A model generated the notes under the pieces. The model saw only the letters and a program-made list of their open reading frames with translations. It did not search any database and had not been told where the DNA came from. A stretch of 30,926 nt of DNA. Source: a virus. This document shows positions 7,317-15,600 of this stretch, in pieces. The DNA lies in IMG/VR virus record IMGVR_UViG_3300028920_000821, positions 1-30,926 of that record; one strand, written 5' to 3'. The translations under genes and the position numbers were made by a program. Each line of letters opens with the position of its first letter. Position 1 is the stretch's first letter.

Positions 7317-10133
7317 CTATATACCTAGGGTGATTTTTGCTCTGAGATCTGCTGGATCTGTCACCGCCGTTCCGCCGACGCTGACAAGATTGGCATCGGT
7401 AACGCCACCGCCGCCGGGGGCTTGTGACAAAGCCTTTTCTGTGAACTGGTCGCCGCTGTCGTCTTCAATTAGTCCGTCAACGCGTTGGGTGTCCGTGTAG
7501 ATGTCATCTAGCGCTTCATCGACAGATCCCGCGGCCGGAGCGCCAACTGTTGGCGCAAGCTTCATTGCGTCGCGGACCTCCTGCGCTGACAACCCTGAAC
7601 CTGCCGCGGCTTGCTCCAAGGCTTTGGTGGTGAACCTGTCGCCGCCAGAATCCTCAATGAGCCCGTCAACGCGGGTCGTATCGACGAGGACAGCGTCAAC
7701 ATTTGTATCCACCGTGTCAACCTTGCCCTCGATGGTAGTCAGCGTTCCTGGTATAGTTGTGCCGGTGTCTTCAAGCACCGAATCTACATTCGTGTCGACC
7801 GTATCAATTTTTCCTTCAATCGTGGTTAACGTCGCGGGTAGTGTAATCCCGGTATCTTCAAGGATTGAATCGACGTTCCCGTCGACCGTGTCAACGCTGG
7901 ATTGGCTGGCTTTTGTGTCGACCGCGTCACGGATATCTTCGAGCGTGTCAGTTGTGTCGCTCCACGTCGCGCCTTTTATTTCGGTAAATGCGCCATCTAT
8001 CGCGGTATCAAGTGCATCCAGGGTTTGGAGCGTGCCGGATATGCTGTAGCCGGTCTTGTCGGTCACACTCGACGCTGTCACCGTTTCCCCGTCCAGCGTG
8101 GCGTGTACGTCGTTCCCCGTAAACGTCAAATCGTCAGTCTTGGCTTTGATCGCTGCCACGTCTGTTTCTAGGGCATCCTGGCTGATGTTGTATACAGGAT
8201 CATAATCCAGTTGGATCGACGTCCCTGTCGCCAGCACACAACTGCCGTCGTCTGCGTAGATCCTGCACGCGGAAATAATCAGAGGATTCACGCCATCGGC
8301 ATTGTTCAGTTTGAGGTTACCTACTGCGGTAATAATCTTGATCGAATTGAATGATTCCCAGTCCAGCATGCCGTACATGTTTTCAATGCCGTCCTCCGTC
8401 GTGATATAGTACGCATACCACGCGCCGACTCTCTGCCCTACTGTTTCGTTGTCCGGATCGTCAATGTCGATTTCGAGATTAAGACCGTCCCAGGAAAACT
8501 CTCCACCACTGCCGCTGTCCATCGTCGATCCGTCCGCGCCGTAATCGTTGTAGACATCCCAGTCTTCCTGATCTAACGTCAACGCCAGATCGCTAGACGT
8601 GACCGTAGCAGTCACCTGGACTGGCAACTTGGCTGCTGTGCCTTCTTGGTACGTGCCTCGGACGCGGATCACATCAGACACATCTACTCCAGCAGAAGCA
8701 ATGTCCAGCTCCAGTGAGTAACCGCTACCGCCTGACACTGCCGCCTCGTAATCAAGTTGCGCGTCTTTGGTCACGTTGTAGACCTGGATGGCTGTGTCGT
8801 CAATTGCATCGGAGACGGTGAGCGTAACAATCTGCTGGATTGTGATGTCTGGCCCTGTATTAGTCGGTGTTGTCGAGCCGTTTGTTAGAATAACGGTTAC
8901 CGCTCCACCGCTTGAATTCGTCACCTCATCAACATCGCAATTATCTAGCGTATATGTTCCAGCCGTATCAAAATCTAACGCCCCTGTTATCGTAAATCCA
9001 GTTAACGTGGTTACTGCGTTTGATACCAAATCACAATCACCGTTAATCGTCGACCCATCTAGGTCAGCGCCATTTATTTCCACAACCGATGTTCCGTTGA
9101 GGGTAAATGTAGCAGCACCTGAAACCGACCCACCTACCGTAAACTTTCCCATGCCATTGAATTTAGCTCCGGTTATATCTACAGATGCGGCGTTATCAAA
9201 ATCCATATCCCAAGGTGACGCTACCCCCCATGAATACGTTCCACTTAGCACGCAGTCATCTGCTGCGTTATCTCTCAATCTAACATATACTCTTAATCCC
9301 TGCGCTGTGTATCTATATCTTGGGTCGTCCGATGTTGCATTAGTTGGCGTTATTACTGTCACTCCATTATCATCAAAATTAGTCGCTGTTGAAGCATCAC
9401 CAATTTGGAAGGCTACTGGAATATTATACGTTGATCCAATCTTTTGAACCCAGTTACCTATCGCTGTCGCCTGTGATGTCCCTGTCACCGCTTCTATAAT
9501 ATCGTCAAAGTCTGATGTTCCTGTAAACTTTACTATGTTTGCTCCGTTTAAATCAGTGTCGAAAATATGTAATTTTTGATGGAAGCCAAAATAATTAGAA
9601 CCGTAAACGTTAGCACCCTTTACTATCCATCCCCAACATTGCACATCTGTATTATCATATGTCCCTGTGTCAGAAGGGTCAGAGGGGTGATCCGCTGTTG
9701 CATTCATGTCAATTACAAACGCATTCGCACCCTGTTGATACTTTCCTGCTGCTGTGTCATTTCCACATATGTAGAATGACCTATAATTACTGTCTCCCGT
9801 GCCAGTAACTAAGCGTAACTCGATACCACCGTTTGCCAATGTGTCTATATCTAGTCGGTTGGGAGCGTTATACTGCCATGAACAAACTAACAATTTAGTT
9901 TCAGAAGATACGTCGTATGTCAGTGAACTAGATGATGCACCGTCGGCCTCGTCAAAATTAAATGTGAACCCACCTGTATCTCCATTGCCAACTTGTGTCG
10001 ATCCAGCGTCTAGCGAAATTGGAATATTCCCGTTGGTTTTAATACCAGCGGTTACCGTACCAACAGTTTGGCGTTCTCTTGTATTTGGATTTGTAGTATT
10101 GTCATTTACTGCTGTTGGAATCGTTACTGCCAT
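7317..10133 (-). CDS. Large virion / tail fibre-like protein with beta-helix and repeats
   Basis: A 938-residue protein, the longest in the window, starting three bases after the previous stop. Residues 1-300 look like a beta-sandwich-rich module (FTFNFDEADGASSSSLTYDV). Residues about 315-420 have short Thr/Asn/Asp-rich turns (ATFTLNGTSVVEINGADLDG) typical of a right-handed beta-helix. The C-terminal 200 residues carry 29-residue repeats (VDTNVDSVLEDTGTTIPGTL) and a second repeat pair (TTRVDGLIEDSGGD and TQRVDGLIEDDSGD), and end with GTAVTDPADLRAKITLGI, an ending seen in phage fibre and baseplate proteins. The N-terminal half of the gene is visibly richer in A+T than the C-terminal half, suggesting domain exchange. 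Role in host binding or capsid decoration is inference. Confidence 0.65.
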   Translation of the reverse strand: MAVTIPTAVNDNTTNPNTRERQTVGTVTAGIKTNGNIPISLDAGSTQVGNGDTGGFTFNFDEADGASSSSLTYDVSSETKLLVCSWQYNAPNRLDIDTLANGGIELRLVTGTGDSNYRSFYICGNDTAAGKYQQGANAFVIDMNATADHPSDPSDTGTYDNTDVQCWGWIVKGANVYGSNYFGFHQKLHIFDTDLNGANIVKFTGTSDFDDIIEAVTGTSQATAIGNWVQKIGSTYNIPVAFQIGDASTATNFDDNGVTVITPTNATSDDPRYRYTAQGLRVYVRLRDNAADDCVLSGTYSWGVASPWDMDFDNAASVDITGAKFNGMGKFTVGGSVSGAATFTLNGTSVVEINGADLDGSTINGDCDLVSNAVTTLTGFTITGALDFDTAGTYTLDNCDVDEVTNSSGGAVTVILTNGSTTPTNTGPDITIQQIVTLTVSDAIDDTAIQVYNVTKDAQLDYEAAVSGGSGYSLELDIASAGVDVSDVIRVRGTYQEGTAAKLPVQVTATVTSSDLALTLDQEDWDVYNDYGADGSTMDSGSGGEFSWDGLNLEIDIDDPDNETVGQRVGAWYAYYITTEDGIENMYGMLDWESFNSIKIITAVGNLKLNNADGVNPLIISACRIYADDGSCVLATGTSIQLDYDPVYNISQDALETDVAAIKAKTDDLTFTGNDVHATLDGETVTASSVTDKTGYSISGTLQTLDALDTAIDGAFTEIKGATWSDTTDTLEDIRDAVDTKASQSSVDTVDGNVDSILEDTGITLPATLTTIEGKIDTVDTNVDSVLEDTGTTIPGTLTTIEGKVDTVDTNVDAVLVDTTRVDGLIEDSGGDRFTTKALEQAAAGSGLSAQEVRDAMKLAPTVGAPAAGSVDEALDDIYTDTQRVDGLIEDDSGDQFTEKALSQAPGGGGVTDANLVSVGGTAVTDPADLRAKITLGI
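7700..7885 (-). repeat. Intragenic repeats of about 87 bp in the large virion protein
   Basis: About two and a quarter copies of a 29-codon unit. The protein units read VDGNVDSILEDTGITLPATL... and VDTNVDSVLEDTGTTIPGTL..., then a partial VDTNVDAVLVDT. The spacing of hydrophobic residues suits a coiled coil or repeated shaft segment. Confidence 0.75.
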
Positions 10134-10400
10134 CTACTCATCCTCAAACTTGTGTATGTCCGGGTCATACACTTTGCTGTTTTTGACCAACGCTTCCATA
10201 TGCTTGTTGCTCGGGCGTTTCATCCGCGGCGCAAGTTTCGGATTCCTCAACGCCGCTTTTAACCTACGCAACGATGACGGGTAGTCGAAGCTGTAAAGCT
10301 GCATCTTGTTAAAGTCGATCAGGTACTTTTTGCCCTTGTAGGTGATGATGTCGACTTCCTTGAATCTGTCTTCGCTACCGTTTCCTGGTTTTTTTGCCAT
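10134..10400 (-). CDS. Small basic protein of unknown function
   Basis: An 88-residue, lysine-rich protein whose ATG at 10400 overlaps the stop of the collagen-like gene (TAATG), so it is translationally coupled to it. It contains DIITYKGKKYLIDFNKMQLYS and a basic helix region (SLRRLKAALRNPKLAPRMKR). There is no signal peptide or membrane segment. Its place between two putative fibre genes suggests a virion assembly or fibre-linked role; no family is recognised. Confidence 0.55.
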   Translation of the reverse strand: MAKKPGNGSEDRFKEVDIITYKGKKYLIDFNKMQLYSFDYPSSLRRLKAALRNPKLAPRMKRPSNKHMEALVKNSKVYDPDIHKFEDE

Positions 10401-11275
10401 TATGACAGCACCTCTGTGAAGGTGGACACCTTTGATCCCGTATATGTCAAATCCGTGGTAAGCGTCTTGCCGGTCACGATGTCGGAAGTGACTGTCTGTG
10501 TCACGTTCGAGCCAGTATACGCAATGGTTTTTTCGAACAGCTTTGTTGCTTTGCCGGCGTCAGTCCATACGTCGATCTGCGTTGGATCGTCTCCGCCGCC
10601 TGCGTATCCCAGTTCGCCGTAATGCGTGTTGTATCCTACCTTGCGCAAACAACGCATCTCAATGATTTGACTCAGCTCTGCCGATACGATTTGCCCGCCG
10701 CCGCCGCCGTTAATTACGATGTCGGCAGCCTCCTTGACCGTCAGCCACTTCCCCCATTCACCGCTTGGCTGGCGGAACCGGATTTTACCGTCTTTGACTT
10801 CGTGCGCCGGCGGCTTGCCGTCTTTGCCGGGCTTGCCGGTGACCTGAAGCCACTTCCCCCACGTGCCATTAGGGTTCCGGAACCGGATCTTGCCGTCTTT
10901 GATCTGATGCTCAGGCGGCTTGCCATCCTCGCCGTCCTCGCCATCTTCGCCGTCTTCGCCATCTTCACCGTCGGTACCTTTGACGAGAACCCACTTTCCC
11001 CACGTGCCGTCAGGGTTTTGAAACCGAAGATTTCCGTCTTTCCAGTCGTGGTCTGGCGTCTCGCCGTGTTCACCGTCAGTGCCCTTGACGAGAAGCCACT
11101 TCCCCCACGTGCCGTCAGGGTTCCGAAACCGGATTGAGTCGTCATTCGTTTGGTGCTCTGGCGCCGGGCCGGGGTCGCCTTTCTTGCCGTCTTTGAGGAT
11201 ATGCACGCCTGGACGGTCCTCGAAGTCTTCCGGAACGCTCACAGTCTTTAACTTGACTCTTTGGTATTTACTCAT
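10400..11275 (-). CDS. Collagen-like virion/fibre protein with WGKW repeats
   Basis: A 291-residue protein starting at ATG 11275, overlapping the end of the portal gene by 8 bases. It has short collagen-type Gly-X-Y tracts (DGKKGDPGPAP at about 29-39; GTDGEDGEDGEDGEDGEDGK at about 100-119; GKPGKDGKPP at about 147-156). These alternate with four copies of a unit read as (I/L)RFRNPDGTWGKW at residues 48-60, 83-95, 130-142 and 165-177. The C-terminal 100 residues are beta-rich and lack Gly-X-Y. Collagen tracts in phages usually trimerise fibres or tail tips. A PLOD-like glycosyltransferase in the same operon makes it a candidate glycosylation target; this is inference. Confidence 0.75.
   Translation of the reverse strand: MSKYQRVKLKTVSVPEDFEDRPGVHILKDGKKGDPGPAPEHQTNDDSIRFRNPDGTWGKWLLVKGTDGEHGETPDHDWKDGNLRFQNPDGTWGKWVLVKGTDGEDGEDGEDGEDGEDGKPPEHQIKDGKIRFRNPNGTWGKWLQVTGKPGKDGKPPAHEVKDGKIRFRQPSGEWGKWLTVKEAADIVINGGGGGQIVSAELSQIIEMRCLRKVGYNTHYGELGYAGGGDDPTQIDVWTDAGKATKLFEKTIAYTGSNVTQTVTSDIVTGKTLTTDLTYTGSKVSTFTEVLS
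10739..11134 (-). repeat. Four-copy WGKW module repeat
   Basis: Four copies of a module ending in GTWGKW or GEWGKW are encoded at intervals of about 35-47 codons. In DNA they share CCCCCA(C/T) stretches around the GTGGGGGAAGTGG block on the coding strand. The collagen tracts fill the gaps and vary in length, which suggests slippage-driven change. Confidence 0.8.
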
Positions 11276-13001
11276 TGATCAAGACCAATTGGCCGTTTTC
11301 GCACCGGAACACTCGGCCCGACTCATCTTCATAGACCGCGCCGTTGATGTACTCCATCTCTTCCTTGTCGTCGTCGCTGTCTTCGTCTTCAGGCTTTTCG
11401 GTATCCGGCTCCTCTTTCTCGCCGTCGTCTTCAGGCTTGTCCTCGTCAGCGCCCTCGTCAGCGTTGCCTTCGTCGCGCTTGCTGAACGCCGATTCTGTCT
11501 TGCCTTCAATGTATCCAGCAAAGATTTTCCACGACACCGCGACGCCCGTCTCTTCCTCGATCTTCTGTGATCGCTCAATGGCGGCTCGGATGTCCTTCTC
11601 GCGCTCTTCGTTTTCTGTCTTGATGTCTTTGCCTTGGTGCTTCAACGCGGCGGAGTAGGTCACAAGGCCACGATCGATCTGGACGCCCCAGGCCAACGCG
11701 TCTTCCTTGGGGTCGATCCACGGCAACGCCGGCGGGAACCACTCGTGATTGAAAATCGTATCGGTCTCTTTCAGCCTGCCCTGTGCGATCCAATGCCGGA
11801 CCTTCCACAAGTACACGGGCGCGCTGACCTGCCGCATGAGCCCGTTCATCTGGAACCGGCGAATCATGTTGGTTGCCTGGTTCAACGAAGCCTTGCCTGA
11901 AGAAAAGTTGGTCTTTGACCAGTCCAGCATCAAAATCTCCAGCGGCAGACCGATGCGCATCGCGAACAACTGCAAGAATGTGCGGACAGAGGTTGGGAAG
12001 TCCTTCCCTGGCAAATTGCGGTCAATGCCGGAGATGGTCTCTCCCGGCTCGCCCCAGAAGAACAGGCCGCCCTTATGCTCGGTCACCCGGTCCGACACCG
12101 ATCCGTCGTCGGCGTTATCGTTTGTATCGGGAGTTGATAAGTCTTTAGAGTCAAGGTCGGCGTCTTGCTTGTTGACTGCCATTGCATGCTTCGACAGTAG
12201 TTGCCACGCCAGGGCCTCGCTGTCCAGGATGTCGTCAAGGCGCCAAATCAGCGACATGACCTGAATCCACGTCGGATAATTGCGCGTCCTGGAAAACCGC
12301 TGAATCGGGCCGTGGTAGTGGATGAAGTCGTTCTTGTCAATTCGCCTGCCTTCTCCGGCGCTGCTGAAGCCGTCCAAGGTCGGATTCGTGATCCAGTAGC
12401 CGATCACCTTGCCGCCCTTGGTCATTTCAACCCCTTGCTCGATCTTGCCGCCGGACGTCAATACGGAGCATTGGTCATTGGTAGGGGTGTTGATTCGCTC
12501 ATTCTCGATGGCTTGCAATTGGCCGTTGCGAAGCTTGACCAGTCCGCCGTCGCCAACGCCAAGAATCTCCTTGATGCAGCCTTCCTCGATGTCGTACCAT
12601 TTCCACCTGTCCGAGTATTCAGGATTATCACAGAACTCTGGCCATAGTTCCTTTTCGATCAACTCGTTCGTCCTTTCGTCGCCCGTCCGCGCCTGCAACG
12701 AAAGGCCGTCGGCGCCAAGAAGGTTCCGCACTACGTTGTCCTTCATGGCTGCGTAGACGCCGTTTTCGTCGTAGATCTGGCGTTCCAAGCCGGCCAACTG
12801 CTGACGGTCATATCGCGACTCTGCGTCGCCGGTCGTGTCGCCGTAGCCCATCCCTTGCTCTGAAGCAATGTCCGCCACCCTGTGGCCGAATTGGTCGTAG
12901 AACTCTTTGGTCTGCCGCACTTCAACTGGCGGGCGTTTCTTCTTGGCGGGTTTCGGCGGCGGGGTGGAAGCAAATGGATTGAGCGCGTTAAACCAACTCA
13001 T
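11268..13001 (-). CDS. Portal protein (lambda gpB type)
   Basis: A 577-residue protein. Portal dodecamers form the DNA entry and exit ring at one capsid vertex. It fits the lambda-type portal family: SRYDRQQLAGLERQIYDENG then NVVRNLLGADGLSLQAR near the N-terminus, DDFIHYHGPIQRFSRTRNYP-like segment (about 220-245), WRLDDILDSEALAWQLL, then FLQLFAMRIGLPLEILMLDW and NFSSGKASLNQATNMIRRF, the conserved core. The C-terminal 100 residues are highly acidic (DEDKPEDDGEKEEPDTEKPE) and differ from lambda. It overlaps the 50-residue joining protein (ATGA) upstream and the collagen-like gene downstream. The fold call is firm. Confidence 0.9.
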   Translation of the reverse strand: MSWFNALNPFASTPPPKPAKKKRPPVEVRQTKEFYDQFGHRVADIASEQGMGYGDTTGDAESRYDRQQLAGLERQIYDENGVYAAMKDNVVRNLLGADGLSLQARTGDERTNELIEKELWPEFCDNPEYSDRWKWYDIEEGCIKEILGVGDGGLVKLRNGQLQAIENERINTPTNDQCSVLTSGGKIEQGVEMTKGGKVIGYWITNPTLDGFSSAGEGRRIDKNDFIHYHGPIQRFSRTRNYPTWIQVMSLIWRLDDILDSEALAWQLLSKHAMAVNKQDADLDSKDLSTPDTNDNADDGSVSDRVTEHKGGLFFWGEPGETISGIDRNLPGKDFPTSVRTFLQLFAMRIGLPLEILMLDWSKTNFSSGKASLNQATNMIRRFQMNGLMRQVSAPVYLWKVRHWIAQGRLKETDTIFNHEWFPPALPWIDPKEDALAWGVQIDRGLVTYSAALKHQGKDIKTENEEREKDIRAAIERSQKIEEETGVAVSWKIFAGYIEGKTESAFSKRDEGNADEGADEDKPEDDGEKEEPDTEKPEDEDSDDDKEEMEYINGAVYEDESGRVFRCENGQLVLINE

Positions 13002-13150
13002 CGTCTTGGTATGCCTCTGGTGAAGGATTTGCGCGATCCTGCCGCTTTCTGGATGATCCGTTCGCGCACTCTTTCGTCGTCGATTGACTCGTACTCCACC
13101 TCGCGGTTCCGGTCTTTCACCTTCTTGGCCTTCGATGTGCGGATTGCCAT
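12998..13150 (-). CDS. Head-tail joining peptide (gpW position)
   Basis: A 50-residue gene (MAIRTSKAKKVKDRNREVEY...), with a strong ribosome binding site (GGGAGGCAAT) before ATG 13150 and an ATGA overlap with the portal. It is basic at the N-terminus and helical. Lambda carries gpW (68 residues, head completion) just before its portal gene, so position suggests a similar head-tail joining role. The sequence is too short for a confident family call, but coding is well supported by the binding site and coupling. Confidence 0.6.
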   Translation of the reverse strand: MAIRTSKAKKVKDRNREVEYESIDDERVRERIIQKAAGSRKSFTRGIPRR

Positions 13151-13205
13151 ATTGCCTCCCGTTCGGTAGTCGTCAGCTTGCGTGTTGATATGCTTACCTA
13201 TACCA

Positions 13206-13241
13206 AACGAAAGCGCGGAGCTTCAAGGTGCTCCGCGCTTT
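13206..13241 (-). terminator. Intrinsic terminator before the head genes
   Basis: A perfect 12-bp stem: AAAGCGCGGAGC at 13210-13221 and GCTCCGCGCTTT at 13230-13241, with an 8-base loop. On the minus strand it is followed by a T-rich run (TTTCGTTT). It follows the 13302-13715 gene and precedes the portal operon. It should separate the terminase-proximal block from the head genes, so the head operon probably has its own promoter at about 13,160-13,210, which I could not define. Confidence 0.75.
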
Positions 13242-13301
13242 AAGGTGCAATATTTTGCGTCTTTCTGGGTTTTTGAGGCTAGGTCCTACGTTTCATTGCC
13301 T

Positions 13302-13715
13302 TCAACATTCTCCTTGGATTGGGATGTCCGTACAACTTAAGTTGCGCCACGCCCATGCATCTACCTGCGCTGCTTCTTGTTTATCCACGATTGTCACGTT
13401 GCGGATGATATCCTCTATCTGCCCGGTTTTCAGAGAAATGAACAGCTTATCGCCGTGCGTAACCTTGACGCCGTCTTTGCGGTGCGTGCTTTCTTGTGGT
13501 TCGTGCTGCGTCACAGATCTTGCGGTTTCGGGCCGCTTTAGTTGGCCGCTTGTTCCGCTGCAGTTCACGCAAGCGTATCCGCGATGCCCGTTGCTTTTGA
13601 CCAGTTCGGCATGGTAGTTGATGCAGTAACCACAAGCCTTTGTGCCGCACACCGGACACGGTTTTGGCCGCTTGTAGTAGTCCTTTTCGTCGACTTTGCA
13701 TATTTCACAGATCAT
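13302..13715 (-). CDS. Zinc-ribbon protein of unknown function
   Basis: A 137-residue protein whose start ATG 13715 overlaps the upstream stop as ATGA. The N-terminal 55 residues hold four CxxC pairs: CEIC (3-6), CPVC, CGYC and CVNC. They should bind two zinc ions. The longer reading that begins at 13844 lies inside the neighbouring gene and was not used. The C-terminal half (VTHGDKLFISLKTGQIEDII) has no recognised domain. One of several small cysteine-rich proteins in this phage; DNA or RNA binding is plausible, not shown. Confidence 0.55.
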   Translation of the reverse strand: MICEICKVDEKDYYKRPKPCPVCGTKACGYCINYHAELVKSNGHRGYACVNCSGTSGQLKRPETARSVTQHEPQESTHRKDGVKVTHGDKLFISLKTGQIEDIIRNVTIVDKQEAAQVDAWAWRNLSCTDIPIQGEC

Positions 13716-14029
13716 GGTGCTACTATCTCCTGGTCTGTTTCGACTTGCTCCAGCATCTTCCGCGTTGCCTCCGCCACCGTGCCGGACATTGGCGTCTTTT
13801 CTCCCATCACGCGTATCCACATAGTGCGGAATCCAAGCTCCCATTTGGATTCTGCCTGCATTGGGCGCGTTTGAAGCTTCTCAAGCACCTCGCAATACTC
13901 GCGGAATACTTTTGCCGTCACCGCCAATATGTTGAGTTCTACTGTGATTGCGTCCGTCAATTTATCCGGCGGGACAAGGTCGTGAATTTTCCGAATCTCA
14001 TCAATCAACCTGTCTATTTTTTCTTGCAT
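13712..14029 (-). CDS. Small helical protein of unknown function
   Basis: A 105-residue protein with a good ribosome binding site (AAGGAGAAC) before ATG 14029. It is alpha-helical by composition (MQEKIDRLIDEIRKIHDLVP, and KVFREYCEVLEKLQTRPMQ) and ends in a coupled ATGA overlap with the zinc-ribbon gene. No membrane segment or catalytic motif was seen. Its function is unknown. Confidence 0.5.
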   Translation of the reverse strand: MQEKIDRLIDEIRKIHDLVPPDKLTDAITVELNILAVTAKVFREYCEVLEKLQTRPMQAESKWELGFRTMWIRVMGEKTPMSGTVAEATRKMLEQVETDQEIVAP

Positions 14030-14065
14030 AACTAGTTCTCCTTCTGGCCCTTAGCTACGATTGCA

Positions 14066-14362
14066 TCAAACAGCCCGAACCATATTGAGCACGTCGCGGG
14101 CGCCACGGCCATAAATGGCATTGGCTAGAGCCAGGCGTTCTTTGCCATTCGTGAAGCCGTCAATGGCTTTGCCAATCGCTATGAACTGTTGGTCAGGATT
14201 CATCCTGATGATGTTGCCATACTGCAAGCCGAGGCGCTCAAATACCTTGGCTTCTCTTGTGCCTGCTTGAGCGCTGCGTTCCAGAAATTTGGCCATGCGC
14301 TGAAACGAGATGTTGATCCGATCTTGCGGAATGTTGGCGCGCCTCATCAGTTCTTTGATCAT
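14066..14362 (-). CDS. Stand-alone fragment of tape measure gene
   Basis: A 98-residue open frame that starts at ATG 14362, with GAGGAGG overlapping the end of the glycosyltransferase gene. It copies part of the tape measure protein at the left edge: RRANIPQDRINISFQRMAKF here versus RRANMPQDRLNMSFQRMARF at residues 89-108 there, and the DNA matches at roughly 80-85% by eye over about 95 bases. It then continues with SAQAGTREAKVFERLGLQYG and a typical tape measure segment (RLALANAIYGRGARDVLNMV), and stops. It may be a relic of recombination with a related phage, or a translated short protein. Its start is preceded by a usable binding site, so it is annotated as coding. Confidence 0.7.
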   Translation of the reverse strand: MIKELMRRANIPQDRINISFQRMAKFLERSAQAGTREAKVFERLGLQYGNIIRMNPDQQFIAIGKAIDGFTNGKERLALANAIYGRGARDVLNMVRAV

Positions 14363-14364
14363 CG

Positions 14365-15231
14365 TTAAGCCTCCTCGACAATCTTGTACGCAAGCCATGC
14401 AATCCGCTGCATGTACGTGCGGTAGTCGTACCTGTCATAGCTGTGAGCGTACTGAATGTGGTTGATGCAGTACTCAAGCCCAATCGCCATTGATTCCGCA
14501 TTGAAGTCCACAAGCACGCCGTTGACGCCCGGCTCGACGTAGTCGTCACAGGACGCGCCTTTGGTCACGACCACGGGCGTCGCCGCCTGTAGCGACCTGA
14601 CGCAATCGCTGTGTCCATGTGAATGGTGGCCAGGGATGACTGGAACCAATGTCGCCAACGCATTCTCCATCAGTTCTCGATACACACTCAGTGCCACTGG
14701 GGTGTCGCGGGCGATGATGTGTTCTGTTGATCCAAGTTCGCCAGGAAGCTTGTCGCTGACAACGAGTACCTTAAGCTTTCTCAGGTCTATGCGATCGAAC
14801 AACAGTTGAACAGCCTCGTAAGCCATGCAAAAGTCGCGGTCCTTTCTGCCGCCGATAAATATGTAGTCGAACGGCGGCGGCGCTACAGTGCTGGTCCCAG
14901 GCTCCAACGCAAGCGGCACGTAGTAAATGAAGTTGGGCCAATCCTCCATTTCTTTGCTGTGCGTGACGTAATTAGCTTTGGAGTAGCAGTAGCGATAATG
15001 GACCAAGCCCTTGTGAGTGGCGAACAAAACCGGCTGTTTCTGACCTTGAGCCTCCCTGACAAGTTCATCAACGGCAATATGCGTCTCGTCGTCAAGCCTT
15101 TCCGGGCAAATGAGCAGCACGTCGGCAAGTTGCCAACCGTCTTCTCCCACGCATCCGGGCTCCAGAGCGATCTGTGGCCACGGGCAGTGCTTGGCAAACC
15201 CTGACGCCTGTGTGAATGCTACGATGTTCAT
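14365..15231 (-). CDS. GT-B fold glycosyltransferase
   Basis: A 288-residue protein starting at ATG 15231 with GGAGG upstream; longer readings run into the previous gene. It has the C-terminal donor-binding half of GT-B (GT4-like) enzymes: FIGGRKDRDFCMAYEA, then SDCVRSLQAATPVVVTKGAS, then DDYVEPGVNGVLVDF. In this family the glutamate-rich PGVNG segment contacts the nucleotide sugar. The N-terminal half (MNIVAFTQASGFAKHCPWPQ) is the acceptor-side domain and is short. It sits in the same stretch as zinc-ribbon genes and the tape measure fragment, so it looks like a cargo gene. The acceptor could be phage or host glycan; that is unknown. Confidence 0.7.
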   Translation of the reverse strand: MNIVAFTQASGFAKHCPWPQIALEPGCVGEDGWQLADVLLICPERLDDETHIAVDELVREAQGQKQPVLFATHKGLVHYRYCYSKANYVTHSKEMEDWPNFIYYVPLALEPGTSTVAPPPFDYIFIGGRKDRDFCMAYEAVQLLFDRIDLRKLKVLVVSDKLPGELGSTEHIIARDTPVALSVYRELMENALATLVPVIPGHHSHGHSDCVRSLQAATPVVVTKGASCDDYVEPGVNGVLVDFNAESMAIGLEYCINHIQYAHSYDRYDYRTYMQRIAWLAYKIVEEA

Positions 15232-15232
15232 C

Positions 15233-15580
15233 TTAGACCTCCGTGCCGCTGATGTTGCGGCGGTTGTTGCACCGTGGGCATACGAAACGTTTGATCCGGC
15301 CATCGGTGTTCGGAACATAGCGCTCCGGCTTCATGATTGCGTCGCACGTGTCGGTAACGTTCAAGAACCCCGGATACGACGTCGACGCGATTTGCGCCGT
15401 GCACCGCACCTTTGTCGGGTGCGAATACGCAGGATTCGTTTTGGCCATGGACGTTAATCCACGTTCGGTCGCGTGCTTCTCCAGCGTCTCACGCTTCCAC
15501 TTCAGGCTTGCCAACGCCAGTCCGTTGTGCCGAAGCAAGTCGACAAGTTCTTCGTTGGTCAGGTTGCTGTAATCAGGCAT
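15233..15580 (-). CDS. Small protein with C-terminal zinc ribbon
   Basis: A 115-residue protein with AGGAGAGACCC before ATG 15580. The N-terminal region (LTNEELVDLLRHNGLALASL) is helical. The C-terminal part has RFVCPRCNNRRNISGTEV, with an upstream CTAQ and CDAIMK, suggesting a zinc ribbon. It lies immediately before the glycosyltransferase gene, one base from its start. No known family recognised. Confidence 0.55.
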   Translation of the reverse strand: MPDYSNLTNEELVDLLRHNGLALASLKWKRETLEKHATERGLTSMAKTNPAYSHPTKVRCTAQIASTSYPGFLNVTDTCDAIMKPERYVPNTDGRIKRFVCPRCNNRRNISGTEV

Positions 15581-15600
15581 GGGTCTCTCCTTGGTTAACG

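Noticed and set aside
10921-10976. Short tandem repeat that looked like a CRISPR or microsatellite
   Set aside because: It is the GEDGED collagen tract of a coding gene; units are 6-9 bp with no spacers.
13151-13205. Promoter for the head operon
   Set aside because: A promoter is expected here downstream of the terminator, but no -35/-10 pair with good spacing could be picked with confidence.
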